Source: CAZOWM01 sp964583615 (GTDB taxonomy: Bacteria; Spirochaetota; B62-G9; DRHN01). Taken from it: a stretch of 28,261 bases of DNA. This document shows, piece by piece, positions 7,964 to 14,815 of this stretch (position 1 is its first letter; every line of letters begins with the position of its first letter). A program made the translations under genes and the position numbers. The stretch is from assembly GCA_964583615.1 (NCBI GenBank), contig CAZOWM010000046.1, positions 1 through 28,261 on the forward strand, read 5' to 3'. The notes beneath the pieces were generated by a model. The model ran no database searches, was not told where the DNA came from, and saw only the letters and a list, made by a program, of their open reading frames with translations.

Positions 7964-8959
7964 TCATTCAACAGTGAGCGCATATTTACCCAGTGCGTGG
8001 CCCTCTTCGAGAATGCGGTGAGCCTCCCGTGCCGCATCAATCGGAAAAGTCCTGCCAACATTCACCTGAAGTTCGCCGTTTTCGAAATACGGTGCCTGCT
8101 CCTCGAGTATCTGCCGGTGGCGGATTCGTCTTTCCCGTATGTCATAGTACTGGGGGGTGAGCACCATCTCAAGGCCACACACAATATTCTTCAATCGGGC
8201 CTCCTTCCAGTGTGCGGCCCCGGGGTCGAGCAGCATGCCGATACGCCCGTAGATTTTGACCGCAGACACCGTACGGGAGATATTTTCACCTCCCACGGTT
8301 TCAACTGCGCAGTCGACTCCTTTTCCCTGTGTCCAGTCAAGGACTTCTTCAACAAAGTCTTTTTCACGGTAGAGAATAACCTTTTCTGCACCGAGTTTTT
8401 CGACAAATGTTTTTTTCTCCGGTGATGAGACTGTGGTACACACGTGTGCTCCTGCGATACGGGCGAGCTGGACGGCAAAGTGTCCGACCCCCCCGGCTCC
8501 GGCATGTATGAGTATTCTTTCATCTTTTTTCAGCCCTATCCTGTCGAAAAGCGTCTCCCAGGCGGTAAGAAAACCAAGAGGCACTGCCGCGGCCTGAACA
8601 AATGAAAGCCCTTCCGGAATAATGGCCGCAAATGCTTCATCGATGACGCAGTACTGTGCATAGGTTCCGGGCTTTTTTCCGATTCCTCCGTTCATGAAAT
8701 ACACACGGCTTCCCTTCTGCAATCGCGTTACCTTCTTCCCCCTTTCTATCACCGTTCCTGCACCGTCGATTCCGAGTATGTGTGGAGGAGGTGCCGGGTA
8801 TACGGTGCCCCGTTTACGCTGTTTCGCGTCTACCGGATTTAGCCCAGATGATTCGAGTTGCACGATGACATGGCGTTCTTCGCGGATCTCGGGATCAGGA
8901 AAATCCGATACCTCGAGTACATCAGGTGGCCCGGGTTTTCTCATAATCACTGCTTTCAT
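7964..8959 (-). CDS. Medium-chain dehydrogenase/reductase, quinone oxidoreductase type
   Basis: A 331-residue cytoplasmic oxidoreductase of the medium-chain dehydrogenase superfamily, nearest in pattern to zinc-free NADPH:quinone reductases. An N-terminal GroES-like domain (MKAVIMRKPGPPDVLEV, GLNPVDAKQR, ILGIDGAGTV) is followed by the Rossmann motif ILIHAGAGGVGHFAVQLARIAGA near 148-170. The structural four-cysteine zinc lobe of classical alcohol dehydrogenases is absent. A GGAGAG ribosome site precedes the ATG. It diverges from the GntR gene at 9205 and is followed at 10 bases by the AlaX-like gene. The natural substrate is unknown. Confidence 0.88.
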   Translation of the reverse strand: MKAVIMRKPGPPDVLEVSDFPDPEIREERHVIVQLESSGLNPVDAKQRKRGTVYPAPPPHILGIDGAGTVIERGKKVTRLQKGSRVYFMNGGIGKKPGTYAQYCVIDEAFAAIIPEGLSFVQAAAVPLGFLTAWETLFDRIGLKKDERILIHAGAGGVGHFAVQLARIAGAHVCTTVSSPEKKTFVEKLGAEKVILYREKDFVEEVLDWTQGKGVDCAVETVGGENISRTVSAVKIYGRIGMLLDPGAAHWKEARLKNIVCGLEMVLTPQYYDIRERRIRHRQILEEQAPYFENGELQVNVGRTFPIDAAREAHRILEEGHALGKYALTVE

Positions 8960-9090
8960 TTTTTATCTCTCCGTACAGTATATATATACAATAACAGGAA
9001 AAAAAGAAGAATTGCACGACAATAGTATTCATAAAAAGGAAAAACACGCTCTCCCGGCGGAGTGAAATTGCCTGAATTGTCAGATTTCTG

Positions 9091-9118
9091 TTGACAAATT
9101 AGTGCGTTATTGTACAAT
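9091..9118 (+). promoter_or_regulatory. Promoter P1 of the GntR gene with operator copy A
   Basis: TTGACA (9091-9096), a 16-base spacer and TACAAT (9113-9118) form a good sigma-70 promoter. The spacer and -10 box are occupied by operator copy A, TTAGTGCGTTATTGTACAAT (9099-9118). A bound regulator would cover the promoter, which suggests autorepression. Confidence 0.7.
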
Positions 9119-9151
9119 TTAAAATCTCTTTTTCAAGAGTAATATTTTTTA

Positions 9152-9179
9152 TTTACAAATTAGTATGTTACTGTAAAAT
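9152..9179 (+). promoter_or_regulatory. Promoter P2 of the GntR gene with operator copy B
   Basis: A second copy of the preceding element lies 61 bases downstream: TTTACA (9152-9157), 16 bases, TAAAAT (9174-9179). Across 29 aligned bases the two copies share 24. Operator B reads TTAGTATGTTACTGTAAAAT (9160-9179). It ends 25 bases before the ATG. Confidence 0.65.
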
Positions 9180-9204
9180 TACTGCTAATTTCTCCATAGA
9201 GCCT

Positions 9205-9930
9205 ATGGCTGATTTGCTCGACAATTTCAAACCAAAATACCTGCAGCTTGTTGACATCATTCATCGTGACATCACTTCCGGGAGACTTCAGGAAGGTGAC
9301 AAGCTGATGAGTGAAAATGAGCTCAAGGAAAAGTACAGTGTGTCATCCACCACTGTCAGGAAGTGCATCGATATTCTGAAAAACGAAGGTTTGATTACGA
9401 GAATGCAGGGAATAGGCACATTTATCAGGTCGAGGCACGTTGAGCGAAGCTTGAAAAAAGTGCTCAGTTTTACGAAGAACATGGAGCAGGTCGGCCTCGT
9501 TCCCAGTACTGATGTACTTGAAAAGTCAATTATCAAAGCGTCGGGTAAGTATATGGAAAGGCTCGCACTTCAGCCGGGTGATTCCATCCTGAAGCTCAGA
9601 CGTCTCCGCTTCGGGAGTGGTACCCCGATGATGCTCGAGGTTCGGTACATTAATGTGAAATACTGCCCGGGAGTTTACGATGAAGACCTTTCAGGCTCCC
9701 TCTATGAAATATATGAAGAGCGGTACGGCATCAAGCTTCTCGGCGCGAAGCAGCATTTACGGCTTATGTTTCTCAACAAAGAGGAGGCGGGGCTTCTTCA
9801 CTGCGGGTTATCCACACCCGCATATCTCGTCACGGGCGTCACATATTCAAACGATATGGTGCCGATGGAATACGAAGAATCGCTGTACAGAGGCGATGAG
9901 TATGAATTCTTTATTGAAGTCGGTTTCTGA
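9205..9930 (+). CDS. GntR-family regulator, HutC subfamily (UTRA domain)
   Basis: A 241-residue transcription factor. Residues 10-77 form the winged helix-turn-helix: YLQLVDIIHRDITSGRLQEGDKL, then SENELKEKYSVSSTTVRKCIDIL and the wing GLITRMQGIGTFI. Residues from about 95 to 235 match the UTRA effector domain, with PGDSILKLRRLRF, PMMLEVRYIN and the C-terminal MEYEESLYRGDEYEFFIEV. UTRA domains bind small sugars, sugar phosphates, amino acids or other metabolites. The ribosome site is weak. The operator pair upstream and the same motif before the kinase gene at 14816 suggest that it represses itself and the downstream uptake and catabolic genes. Confidence 0.92.
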   Translation: MADLLDNFKPKYLQLVDIIHRDITSGRLQEGDKLMSENELKEKYSVSSTTVRKCIDILKNEGLITRMQGIGTFIRSRHVERSLKKVLSFTKNMEQVGLVPSTDVLEKSIIKASGKYMERLALQPGDSILKLRRLRFGSGTPMMLEVRYINVKYCPGVYDEDLSGSLYEIYEERYGIKLLGAKQHLRLMFLNKEEAGLLHCGLSTPAYLVTGVTYSNDMVPMEYEESLYRGDEYEFFIEVGF

Positions 9931-10108
9931 CGTAATTTGTACGTAAAGGTTCTCCGTATACCTTTCGGGAATATGCAATGTATCGACACAAGGGGCATAT
10001 GGCTGTTATGGGCGGATCATGTCATGAGAGGGAGGTGATACAGGCTTACGTATGCAGTATCAAAAAATTTTTGTAACTTAAAAAGTTACGAAAGGGGGAT
10101 TCACTCAC
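9931..10108 (+). promoter_or_regulatory. Leader/control region before the CUT1 transporter
   Basis: This 178-base spacer holds no gene. It contains TTGTACGTAA (9937-9946), which matches nine of ten bases of the half-site of the GntR-linked operator. Nearer the gene lies a perfect inverted repeat GTAACTT-AAA-AAGTTAC (10073-10089), immediately before the ribosome site AAAGGGGG (10091-10098). Either could be bound by the regulator. I could not find a convincing -35/-10 pair. Confidence 0.5.
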
Positions 10109-11632
10109 ATGTTTAATGAAAAGATGTCAAGAAGAAGGTTTCTTTCACATGCCGGGAAGGCAGCCCTTGGCGGGGGTCTTCTCTATGCTGTGGGAGGGAC
10201 TGTTATCAAGCCCAGAAGCGTTCTGGGTTCGAAAGACAAGAAAGAAGCAGAAAAAAAGATGCCCGGAGTGGAGGGTGACCTGTGGAAACAGTACGCAGGC
10301 ACAAAGCTGATCTTTATGTCGGAAAACACGCCGCCGTCCTACGCAATCAAGGAGAGGGCGAACGAGTTCAAGGAACTGACGGGTATGGAGATCGAGATCA
10401 GGCAGGATGTGCTCTCCACGGTACAGGAGAAGGTCGGTATTGACCTCAAGGGCGGTACCGGCGGTTATCAGTTGAACTATGCGCAGGACAAGCCGATGAC
10501 CACGATGTTCGCTGATTATCAGGCAGACCTGTTCAAGTTCATCGACGATGACACTCTGCCCCAGGAACCCGAGGGGTATGACGTCGACAAGTGGGGCTAC
10601 CGCTGGCTCGATGTCACGGGTTTCTTCTACAACAAGGACCGACTCGTGGCCTTCCCCTATGACAACGCGATAGCGATCATGTTCTATCGCCAGGACCTGT
10701 TCGAGAAGTATGCCGGCAAGTTCGAGGCCAAGTTTGGTTATCCGCTCGAGTACACCGACGACACCACATGGAAGCAGGTTTTGGACTTCATGAAGTTTTT
10801 CAACGGGAAGGATGTTCCTGAGATCGAATACGGTTTTGGTTTCCAGGGACTCGAAGGCTGGGCCGGCCAGCTCGACTTCCAGCGGGTATTCTTTGCTCAC
10901 GGACAGTGGGAGGAGTGGAGCTTTGATGATCCGTTCATTGGCGCAAGAGACCCAGGACCCTGCCACTGGGGTGACGATCAGTCGATCAAGAACCTCTATA
11001 CCCTGCGCGAGCTCTACAAGTACGCCCATCCCGAAAGTTTGAGCTGGAACTGGGCGGGCGTGAACACGGCATATCAAACCAGCAAGGTCGCGATGTGCGT
11101 GAACTACGGTGAGTTCGCGGCAACGGTTGAAGATCCCGAACAGTCCCAGGCTGCAGGCGGACGGACTGCATACGGATTGGATCCCAAGGGTGAACCCTCA
11201 TGGATTGTCAACGGCGGCCAGGCCGTCAACGGCACCAACTACGGTATCGGCGGGATCGCAATCAACGGGAACCTTTCCGAGGACATGCAGCGGGCTGCCT
11301 ACATCTTCGCCGTTTATGCAACCTCGGCTGAGATCCAGAAAAGCGTGCTCAAAGGCCTCGGCGGAACCCCGACGAGGATGAGCGTTCTCACGGACCCGGA
11401 AGTGGTGAAGGCCATGAAACGGCCCACAACCATGCCCAACGCGCTGACCTATCCACCAAGTCTTGTGGGCGTCGAACCGCCGCATGTGGTTCCAGGCCCG
11501 AAGATTCCGAAGTGGAATGAGTACTCGGTGCTCCAGTGTGTGGAGTGCTCGAAGTGTGTCGCAGGAAAACAGAGCCCCGAACAGACAGCGAGTATACTGA
11601 AAAAAAGACTCGACCAGATGCACGGTGTATAA
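10109..11632 (+). CDS. CUT1 (extracellular solute-binding family 1) ABC transporter binding protein, Tat-exported
   Basis: A 507-residue substrate-binding protein for the CUT1 importer encoded just downstream. The N-terminus carries a twin-arginine signal, SRRRFLSHAGKAALGGG, so it appears to be exported folded through the Tat system. The mature part has the type II binding fold of family 1 solute-binding proteins: KLIFMSENTPPSYAIKERANEFKELTGMEIEI, VAFPYDNAIAIMFYRQDLFEKY, and the late helix AAYIFAVYATSAEIQKSVLKGLGGTPTRMSVL. Unusually, three cysteines with C-x2-C-x2-C spacing (C477, C480, C483; QCVECSKCVAG) sit near the C-terminus. ATG 10109 follows AAAGGGGG by ten bases. A strong hairpin separates it from the permease genes. 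The ligand is unknown. Confidence 0.92.
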   Translation: MFNEKMSRRRFLSHAGKAALGGGLLYAVGGTVIKPRSVLGSKDKKEAEKKMPGVEGDLWKQYAGTKLIFMSENTPPSYAIKERANEFKELTGMEIEIRQDVLSTVQEKVGIDLKGGTGGYQLNYAQDKPMTTMFADYQADLFKFIDDDTLPQEPEGYDVDKWGYRWLDVTGFFYNKDRLVAFPYDNAIAIMFYRQDLFEKYAGKFEAKFGYPLEYTDDTTWKQVLDFMKFFNGKDVPEIEYGFGFQGLEGWAGQLDFQRVFFAHGQWEEWSFDDPFIGARDPGPCHWGDDQSIKNLYTLRELYKYAHPESLSWNWAGVNTAYQTSKVAMCVNYGEFAATVEDPEQSQAAGGRTAYGLDPKGEPSWIVNGGQAVNGTNYGIGGIAINGNLSEDMQRAAYIFAVYATSAEIQKSVLKGLGGTPTRMSVLTDPEVVKAMKRPTTMPNALTYPPSLVGVEPPHVVPGPKIPKWNEYSVLQCVECSKCVAGKQSPEQTASILKKRLDQMHGV

Positions 11633-11641
11633 GATTACAAC

Positions 11642-11677
11642 AGGGCGGCGCATGGATTTTAATCCTTGCGCCGCTCT
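11642..11677 (+). terminator. Intercistronic hairpin after the CUT1 binding-protein gene
   Basis: An 11-bp stem (11642-11652 with 11667-11677, core GCGGCGCA/TGCGCCGC, one G-T wobble) continues through one mismatch into a GGAT/ATCC inner stem. No T-run follows it. It begins nine bases after the binding-protein stop. It probably protects the 3' end or partly attenuates transcription, as in other transporters with high binding-protein stoichiometry. Confidence 0.75.
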
Positions 11678-11716
11678 ATTGATATATAAAGACTTATACG
11701 TGGTAAGGAGAAGCAA

Positions 11717-12649
11717 GTGGCCAATTCGGAAGTATTGGAAACATCAGGAAGACAGCTCAGTGTCCTCCACAAGAAAAGATACGGACTCAGTTTTTACGGA
11801 TGGATGGTGATCCCGGCCGTCATTTTACTGCTTGCCATCACGGTGTACCCCTTTTTCTGGATGATCGTAATGAGCGTGTTCAAGGTTGCGGTAAGGCCGG
11901 GTGCGAAAAACGAATTTGTTGGATTCCGGAACTACATACAGCTCTTTCAGGATCATCTATGGGTCAAGGGATGGAGTATACAGGCGAAATACGTCGGAAT
12001 ATCCCTCACGATTGAGTTTCTGCTGGGATTTACCATCGCACTACTGCTCAACAATATCAGGCGTGGTGCGAATACGCTCACGACTGTATTTCTTTTTCCG
12101 ATGATGGTTGCACCCGTTGCAGTAGGGTTTTTGTACCTGTATATCTTCAATGCGTCGTTTGGCTGGTATTTCTGGTTTCTGCGAACGATCGGCATACTCA
12201 AAAAGGGATCAATACTCGGAGATCTCCAATGGGCGCTTGCGGGAATCATCATCGCGGATATATGGGAGTGGACTCCGTTTATGGCGCTCGTTCTCCTTGC
12301 GGGTTTGAAAAAAGTTCCTCTCGACCAGATGGAGGCGGCAAAAGTTGACGGCGCAGGTCCTGTAAGGCGTTTTATAGACGTGACATTTCCCAATATGGTG
12401 CCCGTTATCGTGATCGCAGTACTCATCAGGTTCATGGACATCATGCGGTATATAGACAAGATATTCGTGATGACTACTGGAGGTCCAGCGGGTGCAACGA
12501 AGACCGTTGCATTCTACCTATTCGACGTCGCGTTTCACTTCTTCGAGCTCGGACGAGGCGCTGCGATGGGATTCGTGCTCATGCTTTTAACCATCGGACT
12601 TGCGATCGCATTCGTCAATCTATTGAAGAGGAAAGGAGTGCAGAGGTAA
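11717..12649 (+). CDS. CUT1 sugar ABC transporter permease, MalF-type
   Basis: A 310-residue integral membrane protein, one half of the CUT1 channel. The first membrane segment is MVIPAVILLLAITVYPFFWMIVMSV near residue 30, and about six segments are visible. The EAA loop that contacts the ATPase is EAAKVDGAGPVRRFIDVTFP near 213-232. The start is GTG at 11717, because TAAGGAG lies six bases upstream and the upstream frame has no better start. Its stop overlaps the next start by one base (TAATG), indicating translational coupling of the two permeases. Confidence 0.93.
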   Translation: MANSEVLETSGRQLSVLHKKRYGLSFYGWMVIPAVILLLAITVYPFFWMIVMSVFKVAVRPGAKNEFVGFRNYIQLFQDHLWVKGWSIQAKYVGISLTIEFLLGFTIALLLNNIRRGANTLTTVFLFPMMVAPVAVGFLYLYIFNASFGWYFWFLRTIGILKKGSILGDLQWALAGIIIADIWEWTPFMALVLLAGLKKVPLDQMEAAKVDGAGPVRRFIDVTFPNMVPVIVIAVLIRFMDIMRYIDKIFVMTTGGPAGATKTVAFYLFDVAFHFFELGRGAAMGFVLMLLTIGLAIAFVNLLKRKGVQR

Positions 12650-13527
12650 TGCCAGAATCAGTAGAAACAATCGTACACGAAAGAAAGATTGTGACAAAGA
12701 TCATAATCGTCATCGTACTCGCCGTCTGGTTTGTGTGGACGGTGACCCCACTCGGTATTATGGTACTTTCCTCGATCAAGACCGAGCGGGAGGCTTTCGC
12801 CACTCCTGAGATCGGCGACTGGAAAGGGGTTTTGAATGTATTCAGGTTCAAACCTACCGGACAACACTACAGGGCCCTGCTGATCGAGGAAAAATTCGGA
12901 ACATACGTATGGCACGGGCTCACGGCATCTCTGAGCTCTGCAGTAATCGCTATCGTGCTTGGAACGCTCGGTGCCTACGGTCTTTCACGGGGGAAATTCA
13001 AACAGGAGAACAATATCTCCTTCTGGATCATATCAACGAGGATGGCGCCCATTGTGGTCGTCATCGTACCGCTGTACTACATATTCAGAAAAACAGGGCT
13101 TTTGCAGACCATTCCGGGGTTGATCACTGCATACACTACCTTTAACCTCCCCTTTGCGCTGTGGCTTATAAAGGGATTTTTTGATGATATCCCTGTGGAG
13201 ATAGAGGAGGCGGCCTTTGTCGACGGAGACACACACTGGAGAGTATTCAGAAAAATCGCACTTCCGCTCGCCGCACCGGGAATCGTCGCGTCATTCGTCC
13301 TCTGTGTGCTCTTTTCATGGAACGACTTTCTCTTCGCCGCTGTCATCGGGGGGGCACCTGCAAAGACCGTTCCCGTCGCTATTCCTGAGCTGCAGACAAC
13401 GGCTTACATTCGCTGGGGGCCCATCACCGCTGCAACGGTCATCCTCGTCGTGCCGATGATATTTCTCGGGATCCTTATCAGGAAATACCTTGTGCAGGGC
13501 CTGACCATGGGAGCGGTGCGGGAGTAA
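12649..13527 (+). CDS. CUT1 sugar ABC transporter permease, MalG-type
   Basis: A 292-residue integral membrane protein forming the second half of the CUT1 channel. It has an N-terminal membrane anchor (IIIVIVLAVWFVWTVTPLGIMVLSS), about six segments in all, and the EAA loop EIEEAAFVDGDTHWRVFRKIALPLAAPG near 183-210. The C-terminal KYLVQGLTMGAVRE is typical of this permease family. Its ATG shares a base with the preceding stop codon. Confidence 0.93.
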   Translation: MPESVETIVHERKIVTKIIIVIVLAVWFVWTVTPLGIMVLSSIKTEREAFATPEIGDWKGVLNVFRFKPTGQHYRALLIEEKFGTYVWHGLTASLSSAVIAIVLGTLGAYGLSRGKFKQENNISFWIISTRMAPIVVVIVPLYYIFRKTGLLQTIPGLITAYTTFNLPFALWLIKGFFDDIPVEIEEAAFVDGDTHWRVFRKIALPLAAPGIVASFVLCVLFSWNDFLFAAVIGGAPAKTVPVAIPELQTTAYIRWGPITAATVILVVPMIFLGILIRKYLVQGLTMGAVRE

Positions 13528-13530
13528 TGC

Positions 13531-13545
13531 TGATGAGACTCATCA
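13531..13545. repeat. 15-bp inverted repeat before the ATPase gene
   Basis: TGATGAG-A-CTCATCA is a perfect dyad with a one-base centre, in the 63-base gap between the permease stop and the ATPase start. The loop is too small for a simple RNA hairpin without losing inner pairs, so it may be a protein-binding dyad or chance. Confidence 0.4.
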
Positions 13546-13590
13546 CGCGGCACGCAACACATTATACGTAAGTAAGGAGATACTATTCAA

Positions 13591-14694
13591 ATGGCTCATG
13601 TAAAACTACAGAACGTTTGGAAAAAATACGGAAAGGTAGAGGCGGTAAAAGACCTCAGTATCGACTGCATGGACAGGGAGTTTCTCTGCTTGCTCGGCCC
13701 TTCTGGGTGCGGAAAATCCTCGACCCTGCGGATGATTGCCGGCCTAGAGCACATTACCGAAGGAAAGATCATTATCGACGATGTGGTGGTCAATGAGGTT
13801 GATCCTCACAAGCGTGATATCGCCATGGTTTTTGAAAGCTACGCCCTCTACCCCCACAAGAAAGTATTCGACAACATGGCATATCCGCTTCGGGTTCAGA
13901 GGATGGCGGAAAACACATTGAAGCAGAAAGTTCATCACGCGGCAAAGATACTTGATATTGAGTCGTTGCTCGACCGGTGGCCGCGACAGCTCAGCGGCGG
14001 CCAGAAGCAACGGGTGGCAATCGGAAGGGCAATCGTTCGAAATCCTAAGGTGTTTCTTCTCGATGAGCCGATCTCACACCTGGACGCGAAGCTGAGAACG
14101 CACATGAGAGGCGAGATGAAGCGTCTTCATCGAGACCTCGAGGCGACGATGATCTATGTCACCCACGACCAGCTCGAGGCGATGTCAATGGCTGACAGAA
14201 TCGCGGTTTTGAATTTCGGCGTTCTGCAGCAGATTGGCACTCCAGACGAGGTGTTCAACCATCCGGCCAACAAGTTTGTGGGTGGGTTTCTCGGGGATCC
14301 GCCGATGAATTTCCTCCAGTGCAAACTGAATAAGGAGAACGGCTCCTATAACATCGTACATGATCAGTTTCACTTCAAGTTGCCCGAAAGCGTGTCTTCC
14401 CAGTTCTCAAAAAAGGAAATTGGAGACGAGAAAATTGTCGAACTCGGCATACGCCCTGAATCTTTCGTCCTCTTCCAGAAAGAGCCCGATAAATACGACA
14501 TTTCCGGTAAGATTTATATAACAGAACCGCTCGGTGAGGACGTGATCATCGATATTACGATTGGTGACGATATGGTGAAGGCCAAGACCGTTGTCGGGTC
14601 GAAATATGAGATTGATTCGCCGGTCTGGCTGAAAATCAAGTTCGAGCACATTCATATCTTTGACGGTGAAACAGGCCAGAGTCTTTTGGATTGA
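13591..14694 (+). CDS. CUT1 sugar ABC transporter ATPase, MalK/UgpC-like
   Basis: A 367-residue cytoplasmic ATPase for the CUT1 importer. Residues 1-235 are the ABC domain: Walker A GPSGCGKS at 36-43, signature LSGGQ at 134-138, Walker B FLLDEP ending at 160, D-loop SHLDAKLR and the switch histidine in YVTHDQ (H192). Residues after about 240 form the OB-fold regulatory region typical of MalK-type proteins, including LGIRPESFVL. The Q-loop reads MVFESYALYPH, so the usual glutamine is glutamate (E82). TAAGGAG lies eleven bases before the ATG. The gene completes the transporter and is followed by a 121-base spacer with a new promoter. Confidence 0.94.
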   Translation: MAHVKLQNVWKKYGKVEAVKDLSIDCMDREFLCLLGPSGCGKSSTLRMIAGLEHITEGKIIIDDVVVNEVDPHKRDIAMVFESYALYPHKKVFDNMAYPLRVQRMAENTLKQKVHHAAKILDIESLLDRWPRQLSGGQKQRVAIGRAIVRNPKVFLLDEPISHLDAKLRTHMRGEMKRLHRDLEATMIYVTHDQLEAMSMADRIAVLNFGVLQQIGTPDEVFNHPANKFVGGFLGDPPMNFLQCKLNKENGSYNIVHDQFHFKLPESVSSQFSKKEIGDEKIVELGIRPESFVLFQKEPDKYDISGKIYITEPLGEDVIIDITIGDDMVKAKTVVGSKYEIDSPVWLKIKFEHIHIFDGETGQSLLD

Positions 14695-14717
14695 AATCCT
14701 GAAACGAAACGTCGGTA

Positions 14718-14743
14718 TCGCTTCCCTGATTTTGCGGAAGTGA
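14718..14743 (+). terminator. Weak hairpin after the transporter ATPase gene
   Basis: TCGCTTCC (14718-14725) pairs with GGAAGTGA (14736-14743, one G-T pair) around a ten-base loop. No T-run follows, so it may be an mRNA end stabiliser or attenuator between the transporter and catabolic genes. Confidence 0.35.
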
Positions 14744-14744
14744 A

Positions 14745-14774
14745 ATGACAATAGAGAAGATATAAAAATATATT
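14745..14774 (+). promoter_or_regulatory. Candidate promoter of the catabolic operon
   Basis: ATGACA (14745-14750), 18 bases, then TATATT (14769-14774). The -10 box runs into the operator at 14773-14790, so a bound regulator would block initiation. The match to consensus is moderate. Confidence 0.45.
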
Positions 14775-14790
14775 GTGCGTTAACGTACAA
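14773..14790. promoter_or_regulatory. Palindromic operator copy C (GntR-type) before the first kinase gene
   Basis: TTGTGCGTTAACGTACAA is an 18-base palindrome with one imperfect pair. It aligns base for base with the two copies before the GntR gene, sharing GT-R-Y-GTTA-N-Y-GTA-M-AA. The full-dyad form suggests the ideal site TTGTRCGTTAACGYACAA. It lies 25 bases before the ATG at 14816. Confidence 0.65.
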
Positions 14791-14815
14791 AGTAGTATTT
14801 TAGAAGGGGGAGAAA

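Noticed and set aside
10145..11077. 310-codon open frame on the minus strand
   Set aside because: It lies entirely antisense to the clearly conserved CUT1 binding-protein gene, has no ribosome site and resembles no family; it is a codon-bias shadow.
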